Assembly: GCA_003818495.1 (NCBI GenBank)
Contig: RPRK01000026.1
Span: 1 to 37,307, forward strand
Direction: 5' to 3'
Length of the DNA: 37,307 bases
DNA from: Burkholderiales bacterium
Lineage (GTDB): Bacteria; Pseudomonadota; Gammaproteobacteria; Burkholderiales; Burkholderiaceae_E
Shown one piece after another: positions 1 to 8,356 of this stretch (positions are counted from its first letter, which is position 1; every line of letters begins with the position of its first letter). The notes beneath the pieces are model-generated. The model saw only the letters and a program-made list of their open reading frames with translations, had not been told where the DNA came from and ran no database searches. A program made the position numbers and the translations under genes.

Positions 1-268
1 CTCTGCACGAACACGAAGGCGATCGTCGAGCCGAGCACCACTGCGGCGGCGAACGCGAGCAGGGTGATCTTGAGCGTGGTGCCCAGCGCACCCGCCAGCA
101 GCGCCCAGTCGGCGACCAGCGTGCGGCCGACGGCCACCGGCGAGGGCACGAGGTAGACCGGCACCGAGAACGCGGTGACCGCGCCCTGCCAGCCGGCGAG
201 CAGCAGCACCGCCACGAGCAGCGGATAGACGATGCGGCGCGGGTCGATGCGGGGGCGGGCGGTGGCGC

Positions 269-272
<4 letters not shown>
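1..272 (-). CDS. ABC transporter permease, TauC/SsuC/RibX type (partial, N-terminus)
   Basis: Inner-membrane permease of the import system encoded just upstream. The ATG at 272-270 overlaps the TGA of the ATPase gene (ATGA), so the two are translationally coupled. About 90 residues are visible before the gene runs off the window edge. Residues 1-13 are a basic cytoplasmic tail, about 15-35 a first membrane helix (PLLVAVLLLAGWQGAVTAF), followed by VPVYLVPSPVAVGRTL and a second helix starting TLKITLLAFAAAVVLG. This N-terminal pattern is typical of the permease family that works with NMT1/TauA-like binding proteins. The EAA loop that contacts the ATPase lies outside the window. Substrate cannot be read from this fragment. 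Confidence 0.88.
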
Positions 273-1099
<827 letters not shown>

Positions 1100-1109
1100 C
1101 GCGCGCCGC

Positions 1110-2162
1110 TCAGGGCAGGATCTTCAGGTCGCGCACGAACTGGGTCGTGTAGGTCTTCGTCACGTCGACCTTCGAGGCGTCGAGCAGCTTCGACCCGACC
1201 AGCATGTCGTAGGTCTGCTTGAACCGCTCGGGCCTGATCGTGCCGATGCCGGCGGTCTTCGCGTCGCCGCCGTCGAGCACCTGCAGCGCCTTCATCCGCT
1301 GGATCGCGAAGGCGATCTGCTCGTCCTTCATGTTCGGATTGTCCTTCTTGATCAGCGCCACCGCGGCGGCGGGGTCGGCGAAGAACGCCTTCCAGCCCTC
1401 GAGCGAGGCCTGCACGAACTTCTGCATCACCGCCGGACGCTCCTTGATCTGCTTCTCGAGCGTGACCATCGTCGTGCCATAGGGCGGATAGCCGTCGTCG
1501 GCGAACAGGAAGAAGTTGACCTTCGCGCCCGCGCCGGCCGCGGCGAAGGGCTCGGACGACGGGTAGCCCTGCTGCGCGAGCTTGCGGTCGGCGAGGAAGG
1601 GCTGGATGTTGAAGGTGTACGGACGCGACTGCCCGTCGGTGTAGCCGTACTTGGCCTTGAGCCACGGCCACCAGCTGCTGTGGCCCGAGGTGGCGACGAG
1701 GATGGTGTGATCCTTCAGGCCCGCGAGCGACGTCACGTCGTCGTGGGTCATCATGCCCTGCAGGTCCTTCTGGAACGAGGTCGCGATGGTGACCGCCGGA
1801 ATGCCCTGCTCCCAGGCCTTCATGGTCTGGATGTCGTAGCCCATGATCACGTCGGCCTGGCCGGCGGCCAGCAGCTGCATGCCGTTGACCTGCGGGCCGC
1901 CCATCCTGATCGTGACGTCGAGGCCCGCCTTCTTGTAGAGCCCCGAGGCCAGCGCCTGGTAGAAGCCGCCGTGCTCGGCCTGCGCGTACCAGCTGGTGAG
2001 GAAGACCAGCTTCTCCTGCGCGGCGGCGGCGGCCGGCGCGAGCGCGATCGCGGCGGCACCGGCGGCGAGGGCGAGGCGCGTGCGCAGGGCCCGCGAGGCG
2101 CCCCGGGGGGCGCGGTTCACGCGGGACAGGGCGTGAACGAGGAAACGGCTGTCGATCCGCAT
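1110..2162 (-). CDS. ABC transporter substrate-binding protein, NMT1/THI5-like family
   Basis: Periplasmic binding protein of the importer. I chose the ATG at 2162 because it has GGAG about 10 nt upstream and leaves a basic leader followed by a hydrophobic Ala-rich segment ending near AAAAAQEK, a usual signal peptide; an in-frame ATG at 2258 would add 32 unlikely residues. The mature protein starts KLVFLTSWYAQAEHGGFYQ, continues with GLYKKAGLDVTIRMGG and LLAAGQADVIMGYDIQ, and so has the NMT1/THI5 fold of proteins that bind pyrimidine precursors, sulfonates, nitrate or aromatic acids. The ligand is not decidable from sequence. Neighbouring acyl-CoA ligase and hydratase genes suggest an organic acid rather than a vitamin precursor. 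I saw no TPP riboswitch motif upstream. Confidence 0.92.
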   Translation of the reverse strand: MRIDSRFLVHALSRVNRAPRGASRALRTRLALAAGAAAIALAPAAAAAQEKLVFLTSWYAQAEHGGFYQALASGLYKKAGLDVTIRMGGPQVNGMQLLAAGQADVIMGYDIQTMKAWEQGIPAVTIATSFQKDLQGMMTHDDVTSLAGLKDHTILVATSGHSSWWPWLKAKYGYTDGQSRPYTFNIQPFLADRKLAQQGYPSSEPFAAAGAGAKVNFFLFADDGYPPYGTTMVTLEKQIKERPAVMQKFVQASLEGWKAFFADPAAAVALIKKDNPNMKDEQIAFAIQRMKALQVLDGGDAKTAGIGTIRPERFKQTYDMLVGSKLLDASKVDVTKTYTTQFVRDLKILP

Positions 2163-2301
2163 GCGAAGAGGCTCCAGACGGGGCGCAGGCGTGCGCCCTC
2201 CACGCTGCATCGCTTGCAACGGCCGTGCCACCCGCATGCGCCCCGCCTCGCGCGGCATGGCCGCGGGACGGGCACGCCCGCGGTGCGGCGAAGCCCGGTC
2301 C

Positions 2302-2325
2302 CGGCCCCGCGTCGGTGCGGGGCCG
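2302..2325. repeat. GC-rich inverted repeat between ligase and binding-protein genes
   Basis: CGGCCCCGC (2302-2310) and GCGGGGCCG (2317-2325) are perfect 9-bp arms around a 6-nt loop. A second perfect pair, GCGCCGG/CCGGCGC with a 1-nt centre, follows at 2325-2339. They lie in the 258-bp gap between the ligase stop (2421) and the binding-protein start (2162), both on the minus strand. No T-tract follows on either strand. They could attenuate or process the mRNA and so uncouple the transporter from the enzymes. Apart from these repeats I see no gene in 2163-2420. Confidence 0.45.
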
Positions 2326-2420
2326 CGCCGGCCCGGCGCATCCCGGTGTCCGGCAGCCGGTCGAGGATCGCCTCGGCGCGGCGGACCGCGGACAGGCCGC
2401 GGTTCAGCCGCCGGCGCCGA

Positions 2421-4100
2421 TCACGATTTCAGGAGCCTGCGGAGCACCTTCCCCGCGCCGGTGGCGGGCAGCGCATCGCGGAACTCGACGAAGCGGGGCA
2501 CCTTGTAGGCGGACATGTTCTCCCGGCTCCAGTCGATGACCGCCTGCGCGGTCAGGTGGCCGCCCGCGTGCGGCTTCGGCACGATCACCGCCTTGACGAC
2601 CTCGCCCTTGGTCGCGTCCGGCACGCCGATCACCGCGGCCGCGGCGATGTCGGGATGCAGGATCAGCAGACGCTCGACCTCCTCCGGGAAGACGCTGTAG
2701 CCGGAGACCTTGATCATCTCCTTGAACCGGCCCATGAAGGTCAGGTAGCCGTCGGCGTCGAGCCGGCCCATGTCGCCGGTGAACACCCAGCCGTCGCGCA
2801 GCGTGGCGGTGGTGGCCTCGGGCCGGTTCCAGTAGCCCCGGAAGTTCCCCGGGCTGCGCAGCGTGATCTCGCCCGACTCGCCGACCGGCAGCGCCCGCCC
2901 GGTGTCCGGGTCGACGATCCGGCACTGCACGCCGGGGGCGAGCCGGCCGTGGCAGCCCCAGCGCACCGCGTCGCTGGGCATGTACGTGTCGCAGGTGTGG
3001 GTCTCGGACAGTCCGTAGGCCAGCTCGTAGCACAGCGCGCCGCCGGTGAACGCGTGCCACTGCCGGGCGAGCGCCTCGGTCAGGACGATGCCGAAGCTGG
3101 TGGTGGGATTGAGCCGCAGCGAGCGCAGGTCGAAGCGCCCGGCGTCGGGGACCTGCATGACGGCCACGTTCATGGGCGCCATGCCGTACCACCAGGTGAC
3201 CCGGTAGCGGTCGATCGCCTGCAGCACCGCGAGCGGGTCGAAGCGGTGCAGCAGCACAGTGGTGCAGCCCGCGTAGAGCGTCGCGTCGATGCCCATCAGC
3301 ATGCCGGCGATGTGGTACACCGGCGCGATCGCGAGGGTCACGTCGTCGCCGCGGACATCGTTGCAGTCGGCGGTGACGCCGGTCTTGAAGAGCGCGTTGC
3401 GGTGACTCAGCATCGCCCCCTTGGGCAGGCCGGTGGTGCCCGAGGTGTAGGTCAGCAGCGCGATGTCGTCGATCGCGGGCGTGTGCGGCGGCAGCGCGGC
3501 GCCCGGCGGCACCGCCGCGATCGCCTCGAGCAGGTCCTCGGTGCCGGCGGGCCGGGTGCGGGGCGCGCGCAGTTCATCGGGCAGCGCGAGCGTGGGCTCG
3601 GGCGGCAGCAGGTCGCCGTAGTGGGTGCAGAAGACGTGCGTGACCGAGGTCTTCGCCTGGATGGACGCGAGCACCGGGAACAGGGCATCGGCCGCGATCA
3701 CGACGCGCGCGCCCAGGTCGTTGAGCTGGTATTCGAGCTCGGCGGCCTTGAACAGCGGGCCGCAGGGTCCGACGATCGCGCCGAGCTTCTGGATCGCGAC
3801 GTGGGCGACGACGTACTGCGGGCAGTTGTTCAGGAACAGGGCGACCCGATCGCCCGGTCCGACACCGATCTGCGCCAGCCGGACCGCGAGGGCATCGCTC
3901 CAGCGGTCGAGCTCGAGGTAGCCGATCTCGCGGCCGTACCAGATGATGGCCGGCTTGTGGGGCTGGGCCCGGGCATGCAGACGCAGGTAGTCGTGCAGGC
4001 AGCGCAGCCCGTGCCGATAGCGGCTGGGGTCGGGCGGGTCGGCGATGTCGGATCCGGCACCGGCCGGTCCGTCGACTCGGGGGTCGCTCGCAGGGGTCAT
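2421..4100 (-). CDS. AMP-dependent acyl/aryl-CoA synthetase (ANL superfamily)
   Basis: Activates a carboxylic acid to its CoA thioester through an acyl-adenylate, in the cytoplasm. The 559 residues carry the ANL P-loop YTSGTTGLPKG near 217-228, the aromatic/Glu motif YGLSET near 360, the hinge region GDMGRLDADGY then GRFKEMIKVSGY near 442-465, and the C-terminal catalytic Lys551 in GAGKVLRR. Length is normal for the family. The ATG at 4100 has GGAG 8-11 nt upstream. The frame stays open for hundreds of codons further upstream, but that stretch overlaps the hydratase gene and is a high-GC artefact. The gene begins 14 nt after the hydratase stop. The FadD/benzoate-ligase-like sequence does not fix the substrate; medium-chain or aromatic acids are both possible. 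Confidence 0.93.
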   Translation of the reverse strand: MTPASDPRVDGPAGAGSDIADPPDPSRYRHGLRCLHDYLRLHARAQPHKPAIIWYGREIGYLELDRWSDALAVRLAQIGVGPGDRVALFLNNCPQYVVAHVAIQKLGAIVGPCGPLFKAAELEYQLNDLGARVVIAADALFPVLASIQAKTSVTHVFCTHYGDLLPPEPTLALPDELRAPRTRPAGTEDLLEAIAAVPPGAALPPHTPAIDDIALLTYTSGTTGLPKGAMLSHRNALFKTGVTADCNDVRGDDVTLAIAPVYHIAGMLMGIDATLYAGCTTVLLHRFDPLAVLQAIDRYRVTWWYGMAPMNVAVMQVPDAGRFDLRSLRLNPTTSFGIVLTEALARQWHAFTGGALCYELAYGLSETHTCDTYMPSDAVRWGCHGRLAPGVQCRIVDPDTGRALPVGESGEITLRSPGNFRGYWNRPEATTATLRDGWVFTGDMGRLDADGYLTFMGRFKEMIKVSGYSVFPEEVERLLILHPDIAAAAVIGVPDATKGEVVKAVIVPKPHAGGHLTAQAVIDWSRENMSAYKVPRFVEFRDALPATGAGKVLRRLLKS

Positions 4101-4114
4101 CTCGAGTCTCCGCG

Positions 4115-4912
4115 TCAGGGTTCGATGGACAGCAGCAGCGGTTCGAAGCCCTCGAGCTCGAAGCGCCAGCGCTCGCCGGCCTTCGGGAACCGGGAGGTGA
4201 CCAGGCTGCCGAGGATCGCGACATCGCCGCGACGCATCGTCATGCCACGGGACGCGGCGCTGGCGGCCAGCCAGGCGAGCGCGTCGAGCGGATGCCCCAT
4301 CAGGTCGCCGCCCCGGCCGCCGCCGACCGGGACGTCGTCGCAGAACACCCGGCCGGCGATGGCCTCGAGGTCCAGGGCGGTCCAGTCCTCGCGACGCATG
4401 CCCAGCACCGCGCCCTCGTTCCAGGCATTGTCGGCCACCATCTGGAAGGCCTCGTCGCCGAGCCGCGCGTAGTCGGCGCTCCGGTCGTCGGCGAGCTCGA
4501 AGGCCGGGCGCACGGCCGCCACCGCGGCACCCGCCTGCTCGCGGCTGCACCGGCCGCCCGGTGCGGGCAGGTCCGAACCGAGCTCGACCGCGATCTCGAA
4601 CTCGATCAGCAGGCGCCCGTAGGCGCCGACCCGCGTGCTCGCCGGCCCGGCCACCACCTGGCCGGACAGCAGCCGGCCCGCGACCGGTGCGTCCAGCCCG
4701 ACCAGCCGCTGCATCGCGGGATTGGACAGCGCGATCTTCCAGCCGACCGGTTCGCCGCAGTCCCGAGCCTTGAGGTCGACGAAGCACGCCTGCGCGCGGT
4801 AGGCGTCGGCCAGGTTGGCGGGACGGATGCCCGGCGGGAACGACCGGAAGGTCCGTCGGTCACGATGCTGCTCGAGCAGCCATCGGGCTGTCCGGGTGGG
4901 GGATGCGGTCAT
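4115..4912 (-). CDS. 2-keto-4-pentenoate hydratase/MhpD-like hydratase (FAH superfamily)
   Basis: The 265-residue protein belongs to the hydratase/decarboxylase branch of the fumarylacetoacetate hydrolase fold, which adds water to 2-oxo-4-enoates formed after meta-cleavage of aromatic rings. Visible family features are GWKIALSNPAMQRLVG, followed by PVAGRLLSG, an E-x-E metal-ligand segment (LIEFEIAVELGSDL), and a C-terminal half with GDLMGHPLDALAWLA and GDVAILGSLV. The ATG at 4912 is preceded by CGGAGCCGCC and fits the usual length of about 260. It is the first gene of the minus-strand unit, followed at 14 nt by the CoA ligase and then by the ABC importer. Together they suggest import, activation and degradation of an aromatic or unsaturated acid, but no ring-cleavage dioxygenase is in view. 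The decarboxylase of this family is the main alternative. Confidence 0.85.
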   Translation of the reverse strand: MTASPTRTARWLLEQHRDRRTFRSFPPGIRPANLADAYRAQACFVDLKARDCGEPVGWKIALSNPAMQRLVGLDAPVAGRLLSGQVVAGPASTRVGAYGRLLIEFEIAVELGSDLPAPGGRCSREQAGAAVAAVRPAFELADDRSADYARLGDEAFQMVADNAWNEGAVLGMRREDWTALDLEAIAGRVFCDDVPVGGGRGGDLMGHPLDALAWLAASAASRGMTMRRGDVAILGSLVTSRFPKAGERWRFELEGFEPLLLSIEP

Positions 4913-5001
4913 GGCGGCTCCGGCCGGTACGGCGATCCGGCAAGCGTAACGCGACACGCGGCCGTCGGACGATGCACCGCGGCGCGCCGCCCGGCGCATT
5001 C

Positions 5002-5020
5002 CCCCGCCCGATCGGCGGGG
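5002..5020. repeat. Inverted repeat in divergent promoter region
   Basis: CCCCGCC (5002-5008) and GGCGGGG (5014-5020) are perfect 7-bp arms around CGATC. They sit between the divergent hydratase (start 4912) and membrane hydroxylase (start 5073) genes. It could be an operator or simply a GC-rich hairpin. A weak -10-like TACGCT reads toward the hydratase at 4948-4943. Confidence 0.3.
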
Positions 5021-5059
5021 CTGCATGCCCGCTCCATGCGTGGGCGGCGGTCCCGACCC

Positions 5060-5065
5060 TACACT
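5060..5065 (+). promoter_or_regulatory. Candidate -10 box of a leaderless promoter
   Basis: TACACT matches the sigma70 -10 consensus at 4 of 6 positions and ends 7 nt before the ATG at 5073. A start 7-8 nt downstream would place the 5' end at or next to the ATG. No Shine-Dalgarno sequence is present. The -35 region is weak. Confidence 0.4.
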
Positions 5066-5072
5066 GCGGCCG

Positions 5073-6299
5073 ATGAACGCCGCCCCGCCCGGCCCCCCGC
5101 CCCCGCAGGCGCCGCCGCGCGGCCGGCCCTCGCTCGCGAGCGCGGTGCGCGCCGCGGTCGGCGAGCTGCGCGACCTGATGCGTGGCCACGGCCCGGTGTC
5201 CGCATCGCCCGGGCTCGCCTCGGGCGCGTTCTCGTTCTGGCTCGCGGTGCTCTGCCTTCTCGGCGTGCTGGCCTTCAGGTTCCCCGAGTACCTGACCACA
5301 CCGATGCTGCGCGCGGCCTACGACGTCGAGCTGCTGCGCCAGCTCCTCCTGGCCTCGATGCTGGTCTCGGGCACGGTGGCGGCGATCGATCTCGTGGCCG
5401 GAAGACGGCGCCCGCTGGCGGCCGCCGCGCTCGCGACCGTGCTCGGCGCGGTGGCCCTGGGCGGCCACGGCGTGGAGGTCGGTGACTTCCGCGAGGGTAC
5501 GCCCTACATCGGTCTCGACTGGTTCGTGCTCGACCTGCTGATGTCGGTCGCGCTCTTCGTGCTCCTGGAGCGGCTGCTCCCGATGCGGGCCGGACAGCCG
5601 ATCTTCCGGGAGGACTGGCAGGTCGACCTCGCCTGGTTCGGGCTGAACCACGCGATCGTGGGGCTGGTGTTCCTGGTGGTGAACCGACTGGTGCACGCCG
5701 GCTTCGGCGCCTTCGTCGATCCGCGGCTGCACGACACGGTCGGCGCGCTGCCGTTTCCGGTGGCGCTGCTCGCCTGCCTGCTGGTGGCGGACCTGGCCCA
5801 GTACGGCATGCACCGGGCGATGCATGCGGTGCCCTGGCTGTGGCGCTTCCATGCCATCCACCACAGCGCGAAGCGGATGGACTGGCTCGCGGGCTCCCGC
5901 CTGCACCTGCTCGAGGTCGTGGCCACGCGAGTGGCCGTGCTCGGGCCGCTCTACGTGCTGGGCTTCTCGAAGGACGTGATGGACGCCTTCATCGTGGTGA
6001 TCGGGCTGCAGGCGGTGATGATCCACTCGAACCTGAGACTGAGGCTCGGGCCGATCGAATGGCTGTGGGCGACCCCGAGCTGGCACCACTGGCACCATGC
6101 ATCGGACGAAGTCGCGATCGACCGGAACTTCGCGGTGAACTTCCCGCTGATCGACGTGGTGTTCGGCACGGCCGCGAAGGTGCCTCGCGGCACGCTGCCG
6201 CAGGCCTACGGTCTGCGCGACGAGGCGGTCCCGGGGACCCTCGCGGGCCAGTTCGCCTGGCCGTTCTCGCGACCGGAACGCCCGCCGGGGTCGCGCTGA
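5073..6299 (+). CDS. Fatty acid hydroxylase/sterol desaturase family membrane protein
   Basis: A membrane-bound di-iron oxygenase of the FA-hydroxylase superfamily, which hydroxylates or desaturates lipid chains. The 408 residues contain the expected histidine clusters: H247-x3-H251 (HRAMH), H260-x2-HH264 (HAIHH), and H338-H-W-H-H342 (WHHWHH), plus HSNLRL between them. Several hydrophobic helices precede and separate the clusters (for example LAVLCLLGVLAF, FVLDLLMSVALFVLLERL and LPFPVALLACLLVADLAQ). An N-terminal stretch of about 40 residues, Pro/Ala/Arg-rich, is probably cytoplasmic. I chose ATG 5073 over the in-frame ATG at 5025 because the first 16 codons of the longer form lie upstream of the -10-like hexamer. 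It stands alone and converges with the dehydrogenase gene downstream. The lipid substrate is unknown. Confidence 0.88.
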   Translation: MNAAPPGPPPPQAPPRGRPSLASAVRAAVGELRDLMRGHGPVSASPGLASGAFSFWLAVLCLLGVLAFRFPEYLTTPMLRAAYDVELLRQLLLASMLVSGTVAAIDLVAGRRRPLAAAALATVLGAVALGGHGVEVGDFREGTPYIGLDWFVLDLLMSVALFVLLERLLPMRAGQPIFREDWQVDLAWFGLNHAIVGLVFLVVNRLVHAGFGAFVDPRLHDTVGALPFPVALLACLLVADLAQYGMHRAMHAVPWLWRFHAIHHSAKRMDWLAGSRLHLLEVVATRVAVLGPLYVLGFSKDVMDAFIVVIGLQAVMIHSNLRLRLGPIEWLWATPSWHHWHHASDEVAIDRNFAVNFPLIDVVFGTAAKVPRGTLPQAYGLRDEAVPGTLAGQFAWPFSRPERPPGSR

Positions 6300-6345
6300 G
6301 CCGGTCCCGTGTCCGCCTCGCGCGCAGCGCTCCCCTCCGGACCGG

Positions 6346-7428
6346 TCAGCCGACCGCGACCGGCGCGTCCACGCCGAAGCGCTTCGCCCACGGCGCGAGC
6401 GCCGGCAGGATCGACGGATGCAGCGCGACGCCACGGGCGTTCTGCTCGCGCTTGCGGGCGAGCGCGCGCTCGCCCGGCAGGCGCACCGGGTTCGCCGGGT
6501 CGCGCGGCGCCGAGCCGTGGCAGGCCTGCGCGATCCAGTCGGTCTGCAGCGTGAACGCACCGAGCCCCGCGAAGGCCTCGGGATCGCTCACCCGCACGCA
6601 GACGGTCGCGCCCCAGCCTTCGGGCACGTCGGCGCGCCCGTAGCCGGCCAGCCCGCCGGTCATCGCCTCGATCGTCAGCGCCAGCCCGTAGCCCTTGTGG
6701 CCGGCATCGACCCCGCCGAGCGGCAGGATCGTGCCCGGGGGCTGCGTGAACAGCACCGCCGGGTCGTCGCTCGGCTGGCCGAGGGCATCGAGCCACCAGG
6801 CGTGCGCGCCGCGCCGGCCGGCGGCCTTGAGCCGGTTGCTCATGCCGTTGGTGGTGATGGACGCGGAGATGTCGATCAGGACCGGGTCGCCCGAGGTCGG
6901 AAAGCCCACCGCCATCGGGTTCGGCGTGAACACCGCCTGCGTGCCGCCGAAGGGCGCGACGCTGGCCACCGCCGGGTCCGAGCTGTAGATCTCGACCATC
7001 AGCCCGCTGCGTACCGTCGCCTCGAGGTAGGCGGCGAGGCAGGCGATGTGGTGGCTGCGGCGGATCGCGACCGTCGCGCTGCCGTGCTCGCGAGCACGCG
7101 GCGCGGCCCAGTCGATCGCGCGACGCACCAGCGCCGGGCCGGGCAGCCGGCGGCCGTCCCAGGTGGCGGCGACGGTGCGCTCGGCGATCACGTCGGGCGC
7201 GCCCGACTTCGCCATCGAGCCGCGCTCGAGCTCGCCGAGATAGCCGGCCAGCAGCGCCAGGCCGTGGGTGTCGTGGCCGAGCAGATCGCCCTCGACCAGC
7301 ACCTCGGCGACGTCGGTGGCCAGCGCCTCGTCCAGACCGTTCGCGCGCAGCAGCCCGAGCGCGAACGCGACCAGCGCGTCGGCCTCGTAGCGGACCGGGG
7401 GCGCCCCGGACGCGTCGGCGGCGCCCAT
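6346..7428 (-). CDS. Malate/L-lactate dehydrogenase (Ldh2) family oxidoreductase
   Basis: NAD(P)-dependent reductase/dehydrogenase of 2-oxo or 2-hydroxy acids with the Ldh2/YlbC/ComC fold, distinct from classical Rossmann lactate dehydrogenases. Family signatures across the 360 residues are EGDLLGHDTHGL, VAIRRSHHIACLAAYLE, TPNPMAVGFPT, and VDAGHKGYGLAL. The ATG at 7428 shares its A with the TGA of the SDR gene (TGATG), so the two genes are coupled and likely act in one pathway. Known members include (R)-sulfolactate dehydrogenase, 2,3-diketo-L-gulonate reductase and ureidoglycolate dehydrogenase. The exact substrate here cannot be assigned. The tail after KREQNARG is normal. The 46-bp gap to the convergent hydroxylase gene holds only a loose repeat (CCGGTCC 6301-6307, GGACCGG 6339-6345). 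Confidence 0.9.
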   Translation of the reverse strand: MGAADASGAPPVRYEADALVAFALGLLRANGLDEALATDVAEVLVEGDLLGHDTHGLALLAGYLGELERGSMAKSGAPDVIAERTVAATWDGRRLPGPALVRRAIDWAAPRAREHGSATVAIRRSHHIACLAAYLEATVRSGLMVEIYSSDPAVASVAPFGGTQAVFTPNPMAVGFPTSGDPVLIDISASITTNGMSNRLKAAGRRGAHAWWLDALGQPSDDPAVLFTQPPGTILPLGGVDAGHKGYGLALTIEAMTGGLAGYGRADVPEGWGATVCVRVSDPEAFAGLGAFTLQTDWIAQACHGSAPRDPANPVRLPGERALARKREQNARGVALHPSILPALAPWAKRFGVDAPVAVG

Positions 7429-8174
7429 CAGTAGACCGCCCGGCCGCCGGACAGGTCGAACACCGCGCCGGTGGAGAACGAGCACTCCTCGCGCGCCAGC
7501 CACGTCACCATCGCCGCCATCTCGTCGACGCCGCCGAAGCGTGCCATCGGGATCTTCGACAGCATGAAGTCGATGTGCTGCTGGGTCATCTGGTCGAAGA
7601 TGGCGGTCTTCACGGCCGCCGGCGTCACGCAGTTGACGCGGATGCCGGTCTTCGCCAGCTCCTTGCCGAGCGACTTCGTCAGGCCGATCACCGCCGCCTT
7701 GGACGCCGAGTAGGCCGAGGCGTTCGGATTGCCTTCCTTGCCGGCGATCGAGGCGATGTTGACGATGCGCCCGTAGTCGCGCTCGAGCATCTTGCGGACC
7801 ACGGCGCGGTCGCACAGGAAGGTGCCGTGGACGTTCACGTCGAACACCTTGCGCCACGCGTCGGCGGGGTACTCGGCGACGGTGGTGTTCGGCCCGGTGA
7901 TGCCGGCGCTGCAGACCAGCACGTCGAGCCGGCCGAACGCGGCCGAGGTGGCGTCGGTCGCGGCCTGCACGGAGGCTTCGTCGGCGACGTCGACGCCGAG
8001 GCCGAGGTGACCGGCACCGAGCGCGGCCGCAGCGGCCTTGGCCGCCGCCTCGTTGACGTCCCAGAGCGCGACGCGCGCGCCGCTCGCGGCGAAGCGCTGC
8101 GCCACGGCCAGGCCGATGCCGGCGGCGCCGCCGGTGACGACCGCGCAGCGGTCCTTCAGGTCGATGTGGTTCAC
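7428..8174 (-). CDS. Short-chain dehydrogenase/reductase (classical SDR)
   Basis: NAD(P)-dependent oxidoreductase of 248 residues. It has the cofactor motif TGGAAGIG at 14-21, CSAG in the position of NNAG, catalytic Ser142, Tyr155 and Lys159 (YSASK), and the usual C-terminal FDLSGGRAVY. An acidic residue after strand 2 (ALWDVNE) suggests NAD preference. The start is GTG at 8174 with AGGAG 5-9 nt upstream, and a canonical promoter lies 37-65 nt upstream. It is the first gene of a two-gene operon with the Ldh2-family enzyme. FabG-like and sugar-acid dehydrogenases share this architecture; the context with hydroxyacid dehydrogenases and a LacI regulator argues for polyol or sugar-acid oxidation. 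Confidence 0.92.
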   Translation of the reverse strand: MNHIDLKDRCAVVTGGAAGIGLAVAQRFAASGARVALWDVNEAAAKAAAAALGAGHLGLGVDVADEASVQAATDATSAAFGRLDVLVCSAGITGPNTTVAEYPADAWRKVFDVNVHGTFLCDRAVVRKMLERDYGRIVNIASIAGKEGNPNASAYSASKAAVIGLTKSLGKELAKTGIRVNCVTPAAVKTAIFDQMTQQHIDFMLSKIPMARFGGVDEMAAMVTWLAREECSFSTGAVFDLSGGRAVY

Positions 8175-8210
8175 GGGCTCTCCTGCCGAAGCGGTGTCTG
8201 GTGGGGGCGG

Positions 8211-8239
8211 ACTGTAATCGATGCACCCCGGGCGATCAA
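8211..8239 (-). promoter_or_regulatory. Sigma70-type promoter of the SDR-Ldh2 operon
   Basis: On the minus strand TTGATC (8239-8234) is followed after exactly 17 bp by TACAGT (8216-8211). Transcription would begin near 8204, giving a 5' leader of about 30 nt with an AGGAG ribosome binding site before the GTG at 8174. This makes SDR-Ldh2 independent of the dioxygenase gene upstream. Confidence 0.65.
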
Positions 8240-8308
8240 AGCGGCGACTCGGCAGACGCGGCTCGACGCGCGCCGACCCGCGCCCCGATCGCTACTCGAG
8301 CAGCCGTG

Positions 8309-8328
8309 GCAGCCCGACGACGGGCTGC
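8309..8328 (-). terminator. Hairpin downstream of the dioxygenase gene
   Basis: GCAGCCCG (8309-8316) and CGGGCTGC (8321-8328) form a perfect 8-bp stem with a 4-nt loop, starting 28 nt after the stop at 8357. No T-run follows, so it may be a weak or Rho-assisted terminator. It separates this gene from the SDR promoter. Confidence 0.5.
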
Positions 8329-8356
8329 ACGGTGCGCGCGGCGCCGGGAGCCGCCT

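Noticed and set aside
2163-2420. Possible thiamine (TPP) riboswitch upstream of the NMT1/THI5-like binding protein
   Set aside because: I found no CTGAGA or ACCTGATCTGG-like elements on the minus strand, only GC-rich inverted repeats.
4101-4787. Extension of the CoA ligase frame upstream of 4100 (to a 788-residue protein)
   Set aside because: The extension overlaps the hydratase gene and encodes Arg/Gly-rich sequence; ATG 4100 has a ribosome binding site and a family-typical length.
6301-6345. CCGGTCC/GGACCGG repeat as a bidirectional terminator between convergent genes
   Set aside because: Arms are 7 bp with a 31-nt loop and no T-run; too weak to call as a feature.
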